64,000 bases of DNA from Telluribacter humicola (GTDB lineage: Bacteria > Bacteroidota > Bacteroidia > Cytophagales > Spirosomataceae): positions 186,001 through 250,000 of the forward strand of contig NZ_JAFIQT010000001.1 of NCBI RefSeq assembly GCF_017355935.1. The letters are read 5' to 3'. The translations under genes and the position numbers were made by a program. This document shows positions 8,257 through 17,106 of the stretch, one piece after another (the first letter of the stretch is position 1; each line of letters opens with the position of its first letter). The notes under the pieces were generated by a model. The model made no database searches. It worked only from the letters and a program-made list of their open reading frames with translations, and was not told the DNA's origin.

Positions 8257-9183
8257 ATGGATATACAGAATAGCTATCACGATCCGGTCATGCTTCAGGA
8301 ATGCCTGAATGGACTGAATATAAGTCCCGAAGGTACGTACGTAGATGTGACCTTCGGAGGAGGAGGGCATTCAAGAGCCATTCTGGAGCGGCTCACTACG
8401 GGGCGTCTGCTTGTATTTGATCAGGATGCTGATGCGGCTGCCAACGCCGCCGCTCTGAAAGGTGATCCCCGTTTTACCTTTATACCCGCTAATTTTCGCC
8501 ACCTGCGCAGGTACCTGCGCCTCCACAAAGCCGAACAGGTAGATGGTATCCTGGCCGATCTGGGGGTTTCGTCACACCAGTTTGATACGCCGGAGCGGGG
8601 CTTCTCGACGCGATTTGAGGCCGAACTGGATATGCGCATGAACCAGCAGGGTGAAAAAACGGCCCGGCAGGTACTTAACGACTATCCGGTAGAGGATCTG
8701 CAGCGTATCCTGGGGCGCTATGGCGAAGTACATAATGCCCGTACGGCGGCCGAGGCTATTTTTGCCGCCCGGCACAACACGACAATCGAGACAGTCAACG
8801 ATCTGAAGGACATACTATTGCGCTACGCACCCCGCCACCGCGAGAACAAGTATTTTGCGCAGGTATTTCAGGCGTTGCGTATCGAGGTAAATGACGAATT
8901 GAGTGTACTGGAGGAGTTTCTGGAGCAGATTCCGGAGGCTCTGAAGCCCGGCGGACGGCTGGTGGTCATGTCGTATCACTCGCTGGAAGATCGCCTCGTC
9001 AAGAACTTTATCAACAAAGGGAAGTTTGAAGGAGAGGTGGAAAAAGATTTCTTCGGTAATGAAATCAAACCCCTGCGGGGCGTTACCCGTAAACCCGTAG
9101 AAGCTACGGCCGAAGAGGTAGCCCGTAACCCGCGTGCGCGCAGTGCCAAGTTGCGCGTTGCTGAAAAGATTGGAGAAGAATAA
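8257..9183 (+). CDS. rsmH: 16S rRNA (cytosine-1402-N4)-methyltransferase RsmH
   Basis: A 308-residue enzyme that methylates N4 of C1402 in 16S rRNA. The ATG at 8257 (MDIQNSYHDPVMLQECL) is preferred over an upstream in-frame TTG. Visible family motifs are HDPVML near the N-terminus, the SAM-binding GGGGHSRAILE (about 35-45), GILADLGVSSHQFD, the ERGFSTR segment and the late VMSYHSLEDRLVKNF. It is the first gene of the dcw cluster. The mraZ gene that usually precedes it is not present in the gap. Confidence 0.96.
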   Translation: MDIQNSYHDPVMLQECLNGLNISPEGTYVDVTFGGGGHSRAILERLTTGRLLVFDQDADAAANAAALKGDPRFTFIPANFRHLRRYLRLHKAEQVDGILADLGVSSHQFDTPERGFSTRFEAELDMRMNQQGEKTARQVLNDYPVEDLQRILGRYGEVHNARTAAEAIFAARHNTTIETVNDLKDILLRYAPRHRENKYFAQVFQALRIEVNDELSVLEEFLEQIPEALKPGGRLVVMSYHSLEDRLVKNFINKGKFEGEVEKDFFGNEIKPLRGVTRKPVEATAEEVARNPRARSAKLRVAEKIGEE

Positions 9184-9213
9184 GAAAGAGTAAGGTTGTA
9201 ACAGATTACAGGG

Positions 9214-9624
9214 ATGGCAATAAACAAGCGGAGAATACAACCTAAGCCACCACGTCCCCGGCGGCAATATCAACTATTCAACTGGCTGAATCGCTTCCTG
9301 CCCCTGGACCGGTTCTTTGGAGATAAAGAGCCCGGTAAGGAGGAGCGTGTACCGGTCAAGTACTTTTACTACCTGGGGTGGCTGGTGCTGCTACTGGTAG
9401 TATATGAGCGGATTGGGTACTTGTCAGAGCAGTATGTCCGTAAGAGCATCAAGCTGCGAAGTGAGGTGGAAGACTTGCGTGCGGAGTATACTTCGATCAA
9501 AGCCGAATACATGAAAAGCGGCAAACAGTCCGAGATCATTGAGAAAATGAAAGCGTCGGGACTGGAAGAAAACCTGATGCCCCCGCACAAGATCATAGTC
9601 CAGTCACCGGACCAAAAGCGGTAG
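9214..9624 (+). CDS. ftsL: FtsL-like cell division protein
   Basis: A 136-residue bitopic protein: a basic, proline-rich cytoplasmic N-terminus (about 1-50), one membrane helix (YYLGWLVLLLVVYERIGYL, about 52-70) and a periplasmic coiled coil (KSIKLRSEVEDLRAEYTSIKAEY). Size, topology and position between rsmH and the penicillin-binding protein identify it as the Bacteroidota FtsL. In known systems FtsL joins FtsB/DivIC and FtsQ in the divisome. The start at 9214 is 30 bp after rsmH. Confidence 0.85.
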   Translation: MAINKRRIQPKPPRPRRQYQLFNWLNRFLPLDRFFGDKEPGKEERVPVKYFYYLGWLVLLLVVYERIGYLSEQYVRKSIKLRSEVEDLRAEYTSIKAEYMKSGKQSEIIEKMKASGLEENLMPPHKIIVQSPDQKR

Positions 9625-9709
9625 GTGATACATCAATAATACGTAATCAGGATTGAATGGCAGGAGCTTATCCTGTCACCGATACATCAGCAGCAGAGAT
9701 AAGTACAAC

Positions 9710-11851
9710 ATGAAAAGCAGTAACGGAGGAGGCCAGAACAATAAGCAGGCGTTAATAACCCGGGCTCGCACTGTTGCGTTCTTTCTGGGGTTATTTGCGG
9801 TCGGGGTGTTTGCCAAGCTCATTCATGTGCAGTTTTACGAAACCTTCAAAGGCAAAAAGTGGTCGGCCTACGCCGAGCAGAATGACCTGAAGCTGGATAC
9901 CATACCGGCTATGCGGGGTAATATATACTCCAGCGATGGGAGCCTGCTGGCTACCTCTCTTCCCTACTACTACGTAGGACTGGACGTAAAAGCTTCCAGT
10001 GAAGAGTATTTCAATGAACATGTTGATGACCTGGTTGATCTGCTGGTAAGAAACTTTGGCGAATATTCGGCGGAGCGGTACAGGCAACGTATCACATCGA
10101 TCCGCCGTAGTAAGCGCTCACGCTACCTGCGCCTCAAAAGCCGCGAAATCAGCTACCTCGAGCGTGAAAAGGTACTATCATGGCCTTTCTTCCGTCGCGA
10201 AAAGGGGGGCGGAGGCGGTAAATTTGAAACCGTGTACCGCCGCTATGAGCCTTTTATGCCCATGGCCGATCGTACCATCGGGGGTCTTAACCCACGTACC
10301 GGTAAAGGCTGGGTAGGTGTAGAAGCCAGTTTTGATACGAAGCTGTCGGGCCGCAACGGAGTAGAACTGGTGGAGCGCGTAGAAGGTGGAGTACGGATAC
10401 CCGTTGGAGATGAACTGAACATACGGCCTGAACCTGGCCTTGATGTGTACACTACCCTGGATATGAACTTTCAGGATATGGCAGAGTCGGCCTTGCGGCG
10501 TACGCTGCTGCAGTACCAGGCCGACTATGGTTGTGTTATAGTGATGGAGGTAGCTACGGGCGAAATACGCGCTATGGCAAACCTTACCAAGCGGAGCGAT
10601 CAGGACTATCGGGAGGTATTTAATTATGCCCTGGCCGGTAGCACCGACCCCGGTTCTACCTTTAAGCTGCCTACCATGATGGCTGTTCTGGAAGAAACCG
10701 GTCTGGACCCTAATCGTGAATGGGTGGATACAGGCGATGGACTGGTCCACTATCGGAGAGTGAAGATTGAGGATACCAAGCGGGGCGGACACGGTAAGAT
10801 TACCGCCAGAGAGGTAATGGAAAAATCCTCCAATGTGGGTGTACACCTACTGATGCAGAAGTACTTCTACCATCAGCCGGACAAGTACCTGCAGTACCTG
10901 AAAAAGTTTCATCTGACTACGCCTACGGGCATTCATATGAAAGGCGAAAAGCCTCCTCTGATCCGTGATCGGTCTTCCAAGCAGTGGAGTCGTACCTCAC
11001 TTACCTTTATGTCGTACGGGTATGAGCTTCAGATGACCCCTTTACAGACGCTTACTTTGTACAATGCCGTGGCTAATAACGGGTACTGGGTACGCCCCAT
11101 GATGGTACGCCAGATTCGTAGTGCCGAAGAAGTAGTGGACCAGCTGGAGCCTTACGTGGAAGAGGTTCCGCTCTGCTCGCCCAAGACCATCCGAAATGTA
11201 CAGGAAATGCTCGAAGGGGTAGTGCAGCGAGGTACCGCCCGTAATATCAGCGCCAGCCACTACCGCATAGCCGGTAAAACGGGTACCGCCCAGAAGCTGG
11301 TCAATGGTCAGTACATGGTAGGGAGGTACTCTACATCCTTCGCAGGTTATTTTCCGGCCGATAAGCCCAAGTACAGTTGTATTGTCGTGATTGACAGTCC
11401 GCGTGGATTTAGCCGGGAGCAATTGTATGCAGGTAGTGTGGCGGCTCCGGTGTTCAAAGAGATAGCCGACCGTATCTATGCGTATGATATTACTATGCAC
11501 AAGCCTATCCACAGAAAGCCTACTGAAGCGGCTAAAATGGTACAGTGGGTCGGTAAAGGTGCCGAACTTAAAGCTATCAGTAAAGCCCTGGATCTGACGC
11601 CGCTGCCCGAGGGTGAGGAGTGGGTACAGGGTACGGTTGTGGCTGCGGGTGATGTGCGCTGGCAGGCCAGACCGGTAGAGCGACCCGATGTACCGGACCT
11701 GAGCGGGATGGCCTTGCGTGATGCCCTGTATATCCTGGAAAATAAAGGGTTTAGGGTATCCTTCAAAGGAGCCGGTAAAGTAGTAGATCAGTCGCTGCCG
11801 CCGGGCTCAAAGGTATCGGGCCAGAAAAACATCTTATTGACATTACAGTAA
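9710..11851 (+). CDS. ftsI: Division-type transpeptidase (class B PBP, FtsI-like) with PASTA domain
   Basis: A 713-residue class B penicillin-binding protein. The ATG at 9710 (MKSSNGGGQNNKQ) is chosen over an in-frame TTG at 9653. One membrane anchor (about 20-40) is followed by the PBP dimerisation domain (RGNIYSSDGSLLATS near 69) and the transpeptidase domain with STFK (Ser316, Lys319), SSN (373-375) and KTGTA (around 530). The C-terminal end (PDVPDLSGMALRDALYILENKGF) is one PASTA domain, usual for Bacteroidota FtsI-type proteins. It cross-links septal peptidoglycan. Its position after ftsL supports the division role over elongation. Confidence 0.93.
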   Translation: MKSSNGGGQNNKQALITRARTVAFFLGLFAVGVFAKLIHVQFYETFKGKKWSAYAEQNDLKLDTIPAMRGNIYSSDGSLLATSLPYYYVGLDVKASSEEYFNEHVDDLVDLLVRNFGEYSAERYRQRITSIRRSKRSRYLRLKSREISYLEREKVLSWPFFRREKGGGGGKFETVYRRYEPFMPMADRTIGGLNPRTGKGWVGVEASFDTKLSGRNGVELVERVEGGVRIPVGDELNIRPEPGLDVYTTLDMNFQDMAESALRRTLLQYQADYGCVIVMEVATGEIRAMANLTKRSDQDYREVFNYALAGSTDPGSTFKLPTMMAVLEETGLDPNREWVDTGDGLVHYRRVKIEDTKRGGHGKITAREVMEKSSNVGVHLLMQKYFYHQPDKYLQYLKKFHLTTPTGIHMKGEKPPLIRDRSSKQWSRTSLTFMSYGYELQMTPLQTLTLYNAVANNGYWVRPMMVRQIRSAEEVVDQLEPYVEEVPLCSPKTIRNVQEMLEGVVQRGTARNISASHYRIAGKTGTAQKLVNGQYMVGRYSTSFAGYFPADKPKYSCIVVIDSPRGFSREQLYAGSVAAPVFKEIADRIYAYDITMHKPIHRKPTEAAKMVQWVGKGAELKAISKALDLTPLPEGEEWVQGTVVAAGDVRWQARPVERPDVPDLSGMALRDALYILENKGFRVSFKGAGKVVDQSLPPGSKVSGQKNILLTLQ

Positions 11852-11856
11852 TCGGA

Positions 11857-13341
11857 ATGGAAGATCAAAACCAGAAAATACTAAGTGAATTACTACGGGA
11901 GGTACCTCATGCTACGGTAGTAGGAAATACTGACCGGGCTATTAGTGAAATAGTACTGGATTCGCGCAAGGCAGATACTAATAGCCTTTTTGTTGCCGTC
12001 CGGGGTACCCAGACGGACGGGCATCAGTACATAGCTACGGCTATTGCGCAAGGTACCCGAGCGATACTTTGTGAGGAACTGCCTGCCGATACCCAGGCGG
12101 ATGTTACTTATATACAGGTACTTGATTCGGCCCGGGCTATGGGGCTGATGGCCTCGGCTTTTTATGGATATCCTTCCCGCAACCTCCGGCTGGTGGGCGT
12201 GACCGGAACCAACGGTAAGACCTCAGTAGCTACCTTCCTGTTCCAGTTGTTCAGGGGGCTGGGCTACCGGTGCGGGTTAATCTCGACGGTACAGAACCAG
12301 ATCGAGGATGAGGTGATTCCCTCTACCCACACAACGCCCGATTCACCTAACCTGAACCGTCTGCTGGCGGAGATGCATCGCAAAGGGTGTAACTACGTGT
12401 TTATGGAGGTAAGCTCGCATTCGGTGGTGCAGCAGCGGATCGCGGGGCTGAAATTTGCCGGGGGGATCTTCACCAACATTACTCACGATCATCTTGATTT
12501 CCATAAAACTTTCGATAACTACATAGCTGCCAAAAAGGGCTTCTTTGATCAGCTACCCGCCGATGCGTTTGCCCTCGTGAACATTGACGACCGCCGGGGC
12601 TCCGTGATGGTGCAGAATACCAAAGCCCGGATCGAAACCTATTCCCTTCAGACTATGGCCTCCTTTCGGGGCAAGATGCTGTCGGATACCCTGATGGGGA
12701 TGCACATGGAAATCAACGGGCAGGAAGTATGGTTCCGGGTGATCGGACGCTTCAACGCTTATAATCTGCTGTCTGTGTATGGAGCGGCGGTACTGCTGGG
12801 TGAAGAACCCGGAGAGGTGCTGACGGAGTTGTCGAGTCTGAAAAGCCCCGCCGGACGCTTTGAACAAATGCATTCGTCCACCGATGTAGTAGGTATCGTG
12901 GACTATGCCCATACGCCCGATGCCCTTGAAAATGTATTGGAGACTATTTCACACCTGCGCCAGGGGCATGAGCAGGTTATAACGGTAGTAGGGTGCGGAG
13001 GCAACCGTGATGCTGAAAAGCGCCCCCACATGGCGGCCATTGCCTGCAAGTACAGCAACCGGGTCATACTGACCTCGGACAACCCGCGTCATGAAGATCC
13101 GCAGGATATCCTGGATCAGATGATGAAGGGGGTACCTCCGCTGGATTTCAAAAAAGTAACCGTCATACCGGACCGGCGTGAAGCTATTTATAAGGCCTGC
13201 TCCGGAACCAACCCGCACGATATAGTGCTGGTAGCCGGAAAAGGCCACGAAACCTATCAGGAAATCAAGGGCGTTAAGTACGATTTTGACGATAGGGAAG
13301 TCCTGCGTGAAGCATTTAATAGCCATGCTTCGGTAAAGTAG
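11857..13341 (+). CDS. murE: UDP-MurNAc-L-Ala-D-Glu:meso-diaminopimelate ligase MurE
   Basis: A 494-residue cytoplasmic Mur ligase that adds the third residue of the peptidoglycan stem peptide. The ATP-binding GTNGKT lies at about 117-122, followed by the central domain (THTTPDSPNLNRLLAEM) and the C-terminal domain with SPAGRFEQ. The DNPR motif (TSDNPRHEDPQDI) is the signature of meso-diaminopimelate specificity. It starts 5 bp after the PBP stop, so translation is closely linked. Confidence 0.96.
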   Translation: MEDQNQKILSELLREVPHATVVGNTDRAISEIVLDSRKADTNSLFVAVRGTQTDGHQYIATAIAQGTRAILCEELPADTQADVTYIQVLDSARAMGLMASAFYGYPSRNLRLVGVTGTNGKTSVATFLFQLFRGLGYRCGLISTVQNQIEDEVIPSTHTTPDSPNLNRLLAEMHRKGCNYVFMEVSSHSVVQQRIAGLKFAGGIFTNITHDHLDFHKTFDNYIAAKKGFFDQLPADAFALVNIDDRRGSVMVQNTKARIETYSLQTMASFRGKMLSDTLMGMHMEINGQEVWFRVIGRFNAYNLLSVYGAAVLLGEEPGEVLTELSSLKSPAGRFEQMHSSTDVVGIVDYAHTPDALENVLETISHLRQGHEQVITVVGCGGNRDAEKRPHMAAIACKYSNRVILTSDNPRHEDPQDILDQMMKGVPPLDFKKVTVIPDRREAIYKACSGTNPHDIVLVAGKGHETYQEIKGVKYDFDDREVLREAFNSHASVK

Positions 13342-13434
13342 AACGAAAAAAGATTAAGAAATAAAAGGTGGTTTCACTTTATTAGGGGTTAAAACAGCAC
13401 CTTTACTCAACTATTACTTACAGATTCATTACCC

Positions 13435-14649
13435 ATGCTTTACTACTTGTTCGAATACCTCGACAGACAATTCAACTTTCCGGGTGCAGGTGTATTCCAG
13501 TATATTTCCTTTCGTGCTCTAGGTACTACCTTCCTGTCTCTCCTGATTGGGGCCGTGTACGGAAAACGACTGATCAATTATCTGCGCAAAAAACAGGTAG
13601 GTGAAACCATCCGTGATCTGGGGCTGTCGGGGCAGATGGAAAAGTCGGGTACCCCTACCATGGGAGGACTTATTATTCTGGCGGGTCTGCTCATACCGGT
13701 ACTGCTCTTTGCAAAGCTTTCTAATGTATACATTATCCTGCTGATCATTACTGCCATCTGGACCGGGTTCATCGGCTTTATTGATGACTATATCAAGAAG
13801 TTTAAGAACGATAAAGAAGGATTGAAAGGGATGTTCAAGATAGTAGGGCAGGTGGGCCTGGGGTTAATCGTGGGTCTGACGCTCTCTTTCAATGATTACG
13901 TCAAGATCAGGGTATATGATAAGCCCGTAGCCAGTTCTACGATCGGTGAGGTACAGCGCTACCATGATATCATCAGCCCGACTATTACGACCCTGCCCTT
14001 CATCAAGAACAACGAGTTTGATTATAGCTCGCTGCTGTTCGGGGTACTGCCCGACGAGTATACCTGGATCATCTATACCATTATTGCCACTTTTATTATT
14101 ACGGCGGTATCTAACGGTGCTAACATCACAGACGGTATTGACGGACTGGCGGCCGGAACCTCTATTATTATTGTGCTTACACTGGGAGTACTAGCCTATC
14201 TGTCGGGTAATGCCCGTTTTTCGCAGTACCTCAACATCATGTATATACCGAACTCAGGAGAACTGGTAATATTTTGTGCGGCCTTTGTCGGGGCCTGTGT
14301 GGGTTTTCTCTGGTATAATGCGTACCCGGCGCAAGTATTCATGGGAGATACGGGTAGTCTTATGCTGGGAGGTGTCATAGCCGTACTGGCGCTGGCTATC
14401 CGAAAGGAGCTGATGATTCCCTTGCTGTGCGGTGTGTTTCTGGCCGAGCTCCTGTCGGTCATACTGCAGGTAAGCTACTTTAAGTATACCAAAAAGAAAT
14501 ACGGGGAGGGGAGGCGTATCTTCCTGATGTCGCCGCTCCACCACCACTTCCAGAAGAAAGGCTACCATGAATCCAAAATTGTAACCCGCTTCTGGGTAAT
14601 TGGTATCATGCTGGCCATTATGACCCTGGCGACGCTTAAACTGCGTTAA
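13435..14649 (+). CDS. mraY: Phospho-MurNAc-pentapeptide translocase MraY
   Basis: A 404-residue integral membrane enzyme making lipid I from UDP-MurNAc-pentapeptide and undecaprenyl phosphate. Motifs: the SGTPTMGG loop near 72-79, [37 protein letters not shown] and the C-terminal [16 protein letters not shown]. It is longer than the ~360-residue proteobacterial form because of an extra loop around residues 150-200, as is common in Bacteroidota. It is the last cell-wall gene here: murD, ftsW, murG and murC, which usually follow, are absent. Confidence 0.96.
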   Translation: MLYYLFEYLDRQFNFPGAGVFQYISFRALGTTFLSLLIGAVYGKRLINYLRKKQVGETIRDLGLSGQMEKSGTPTMGGLIILAGLLIPVLLFAKLSNVYIILLIITAIWTGFIGFIDDYIKKFKNDKEGLKGMFKIVGQVGLGLIVGLTLSFNDYVKIRVYDKPVASSTIGEVQRYHDIISPTITTLPFIKNNEFDYSSLLFGVLPDEYTWIIYTIIATFIITAVSNGANITDGIDGLAAGTSIIIVLTLGVLAYLSGNARFSQYLNIMYIPNSGELVIFCAAFVGACVGFLWYNAYPAQVFMGDTGSLMLGGVIAVLALAIRKELMIPLLCGVFLAELLSVILQVSYFKYTKKKYGEGRRIFLMSPLHHHFQKKGYHESKIVTRFWVIGIMLAIMTLATLKLR

Positions 14650-14704
14650 TAAGGCCATCCTAATTGGGAGAGGCTGATAAACATCTGCTTAAGTAATTGG
14701 TTGT

Positions 14705-14751
14705 AGTAGGTAGAAACGTATGCTCCTGCATAGTTTCTACCTACTTTTTTT
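14705..14751 (+). terminator. Strong rho-independent terminator ending the dcw segment
   Basis: Arms AGTAGGTAGAAAC (14705-14717) and GTTTCTACCTACT (14733-14745) pair perfectly. The inner bases (GTATGC/GCATA) can extend the stem, and seven T follow. It ends mraY transcription and lies only 18 bp before the egtB start. Confidence 0.88.
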
Positions 14752-14769
14752 GTCAACCAGCGCTATTGA

Positions 14770-15990
14770 ATGAAAGCAGAAATAGATTCTCTCCAAACAA
14801 CCTACGAGTCCCATACAGTATCTGATCTTACTTCACAGTCTACCCTACTGGAACAGTACCGTAGTGTAAGGACCTACACCGAGGCGCTGTGTAAGCCTTT
14901 GCGAGTAGAGGACTACATCCCGCAGCCCGTTGAGTTTATCAGTCCGCCGAAGTGGCATCTGGCGCATACGACCTGGTTTTTCGAAGAATTTCTGCTTTGT
15001 AAGTACCAGCCCGGCTACCAGCGATTCCATCCGGACTTCAGCTACCTGTTCAACAGCTACTACAACCACGTCGGTACCCGCGTACTGCGTACCGACCGGG
15101 GCAACATCACGCGTCCGGGAGTAGAGGAGGTATATGAGTACCGCCGCTACGTAGATAGTGCTATGCAGGAGCTGTTACAGCCTGATAAGATTACGGACGA
15201 GCTGCAGGAAGTCATACTACTGGGGCTGAACCACGAGCAGCAACACCAGGAGCTACTTATTACGGATCTGAAATACATTCTGGGTCATAACCCTATTTTT
15301 CCGGTATATAGCGAAGGCTACACGCTGACCGAACGGGCCAATCTAGAGACAGGGATTTTATCTATCGAGGAGGGACTATATGGCATTGGCTATAATGATC
15401 AGGGCTTCTGCTACGACAATGAGCTGGGCCGCCACAAGGTATATCTGGAAGCCTTCGAGATTAGTAAGGCGTTGGTTACGAACGGCGAGTACCTGGAATT
15501 TATGAAAGATGGAGCCTATGAGCGCTTTGACCTGTGGCTGGACGAAGGCTGGTCGTGGGTGAAGCAGAATAATGCCAAAGCTCCCCTGTACTGGCATAAT
15601 ATAGAGGGCGAGTGGTACTACTACACCCTGAGCGGTCTCAGGAAAGTAGAGCCTGACAACATACTATGTCACATTAACTTCTACGAGGCGATGGCCTTTG
15701 CCGAATGGAAAGGAATGCGCCTCCCGACTGAGTTTGAATGGGAAGTAGCCGCGTCGCAATTCCAGTGGGGTACCCGCTGGGAGTGGACCCATAGCGCCTA
15801 CCTACCATATCCCAGATTTAGTAAGGCACCCGGTGCTATCGGGGAATACAACGGCAAGTTCATGATCAATCAGATGGTACTGCGGGGAGCCTCTACGGCT
15901 ACCTCACCCCATCACAGCCGGGCTACCTACCGTAACTTTTTTCACCCGCACCTGCAGTGGCAGTGTACGGGTATCAGGCTTGTTCGTTAA
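14770..15990 (+). CDS. egtB: Ergothioneine biosynthesis sulfoxide synthase EgtB
   Basis: A 406-residue non-haem iron enzyme that joins hercynine to a thiol donor. The N-terminal DinB_2-like domain carries the iron ligands: WHLAHTTWFFEEF (His63/His66) and LNHEQQHQELL (His155, His159). The C-terminal FGE-sulfatase-like domain has RLPTEFEWEVAA and ends with RGASTATSPHHSRATYRNFF and TGIRLVR, all typical of EgtB. The mycobacterial route uses gamma-glutamylcysteine made by EgtA. Neither EgtA nor EgtC is in this window, so use of free cysteine is possible but unproven. egtD follows 26 bp later. Confidence 0.93.
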   Translation: MKAEIDSLQTTYESHTVSDLTSQSTLLEQYRSVRTYTEALCKPLRVEDYIPQPVEFISPPKWHLAHTTWFFEEFLLCKYQPGYQRFHPDFSYLFNSYYNHVGTRVLRTDRGNITRPGVEEVYEYRRYVDSAMQELLQPDKITDELQEVILLGLNHEQQHQELLITDLKYILGHNPIFPVYSEGYTLTERANLETGILSIEEGLYGIGYNDQGFCYDNELGRHKVYLEAFEISKALVTNGEYLEFMKDGAYERFDLWLDEGWSWVKQNNAKAPLYWHNIEGEWYYYTLSGLRKVEPDNILCHINFYEAMAFAEWKGMRLPTEFEWEVAASQFQWGTRWEWTHSAYLPYPRFSKAPGAIGEYNGKFMINQMVLRGASTATSPHHSRATYRNFFHPHLQWQCTGIRLVR

Positions 15991-16016
15991 ATCAGATTTA
16001 TACACACCTAGAGATT

Positions 16017-16985
16017 ATGCTTGTGCATTCCAACGTAAAACAACGCCTGAATCCTTTTGCTGAAGACGTTTTGAAAGGCTTATCGGCTGGGGAGAAGTAT
16101 ATATCGTCCAAGTACTTCTACGATGACGAAGGAAGTCGCCTTTTTCAGAAGATCATGGAGATGCCGGAGTACTACCTGACCCGCTCTGAAATGGAGATCC
16201 TGTCGGTGCAGTCAGCGGATATTGCCAGTGCTTTGCAATTTAAGGAACCCTTTAATATTGTGGAGCTAGGCGCGGGCGATGCCCTGAAGACCCAGGAGCT
16301 GCTGAAGTACCTAGTCCATCAGCAGGTGGACTTCACCTATATCCCCATTGATATTTCGGAGGAAGCTATGCAGCAACTTCAGCAAAAGCTGAATACCAGC
16401 CTGCCCGGCCTGCAGGTACAGCCGGAAGTGGGGGATTACTTCAGTATCCTGAAGAACATGGACTTCAGCGGACGCTCCAATCTGTTCCTGTTCCTGGGAA
16501 GTAACATTGGTAACTATGAGCCTGATGATGCTAAGGTGCTATTGGGAATGCTCTACAGCCACATGCAGCCGGGCGATAAGCTGCTGATTGGATTTGATCT
16601 GCAGAAGGCCCCGGAGGTGGTTCGTGATGCCTACGATGATCCGCACGGTATCACCCGCGCTTTCAACCTGAACCTGCTCCACCGCATGAACCGGGAGCTG
16701 GATGCTGATTTTGCCGTGGATGGTTTTGATTTTTACTGCTTTTATAACCCGTTTAACGGAGAGGTACGGAGTATGCTGGTAAGCCTGGTCGAGCAGGAGG
16801 TAAGTATAGGAGCTTTACAAACCACCTTTCACTTTGGTCGGAATGAGATGATCCGAACGGAGCTTTCCAAGAAGTACACCCTTTCAGAAATAGAGAACAT
16901 GGCTCAGGCGTGTGGATATAGGGTGGAGGAGCATTTCTATGACCATAACCAGTACTTCACCGACAGCCTGTGGCGGAAGGAATAG
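16017..16985 (+). CDS. egtD: L-histidine N-alpha-methyltransferase EgtD
   Basis: A 322-residue SAM-dependent enzyme that trimethylates histidine to hercynine, the substrate of EgtB. The ATG at 16017 (MLVHSNVKQRLNPFAEDVLKG) gives the normal family length; the open frame upstream overlaps egtB. Family motifs: PKYFYDDEGSRLF-like SKYFYDDEGSRLFQKIMEMP, EYYLTRSEMEIL, the SAM site VELGAGDALKTQELL and PIDISEEAM. Together with egtB it supplies the two core steps of ergothioneine synthesis. The C-S lyase step (EgtE) would have to be encoded elsewhere. Confidence 0.95.
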   Translation: MLVHSNVKQRLNPFAEDVLKGLSAGEKYISSKYFYDDEGSRLFQKIMEMPEYYLTRSEMEILSVQSADIASALQFKEPFNIVELGAGDALKTQELLKYLVHQQVDFTYIPIDISEEAMQQLQQKLNTSLPGLQVQPEVGDYFSILKNMDFSGRSNLFLFLGSNIGNYEPDDAKVLLGMLYSHMQPGDKLLIGFDLQKAPEVVRDAYDDPHGITRAFNLNLLHRMNRELDADFAVDGFDFYCFYNPFNGEVRSMLVSLVEQEVSIGALQTTFHFGRNEMIRTELSKKYTLSEIENMAQACGYRVEEHFYDHNQYFTDSLWRKE

Positions 16986-16997
16986 CTGTCGCGACAG
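16986..16997. repeat. 12-bp perfect palindrome after the egtD stop
   Basis: CTGTCGCGACAG begins at the base after the TAG stop of egtD. It is a perfect palindrome without a loop or T-run, so it is not a terminator itself; it may be chance or a small protein-binding site. Confidence 0.35.
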
Positions 16998-17044
16998 AAA
17001 GTCATCTGATTTGTATACTAAAGTAAGGGGTTTTGCATTTATTA

Positions 17045-17080
17045 ATAGTCACAAATGAAAAGGCATTTGTGACTATTTTT
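17045..17080 (+). terminator. Rho-independent terminator after egtD
   Basis: Arms ATAGTCACAAATG (17045-17057) and CATTTGTGACTAT (17064-17076) are perfect complements with a 6-nt loop and a following T-run. It ends the egtBD transcript 26 bp before the next start codon. Confidence 0.85.
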
Positions 17081-17081
17081 G
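17074..17081 (+). promoter_or_regulatory. Possible -7 promoter element inside the egtD terminator tail
   Basis: TATTTTTG is an exact TAnnTTTG match, 25 bp upstream of the sugar dehydrogenase ATG. It is formed by the last bases of the terminator stem and its T-run, so it could be coincidental. Confidence 0.3.
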
Positions 17082-17106
17082 CTTTATTTCCTAACCTCCA
17101 AGGCTT

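Noticed and set aside
10178-10846. 222-codon open frame on the minus strand inside the PBP gene
   Set aside because: Lies wholly inside a clear ftsI homolog in another frame, with no family features; a composition shadow.
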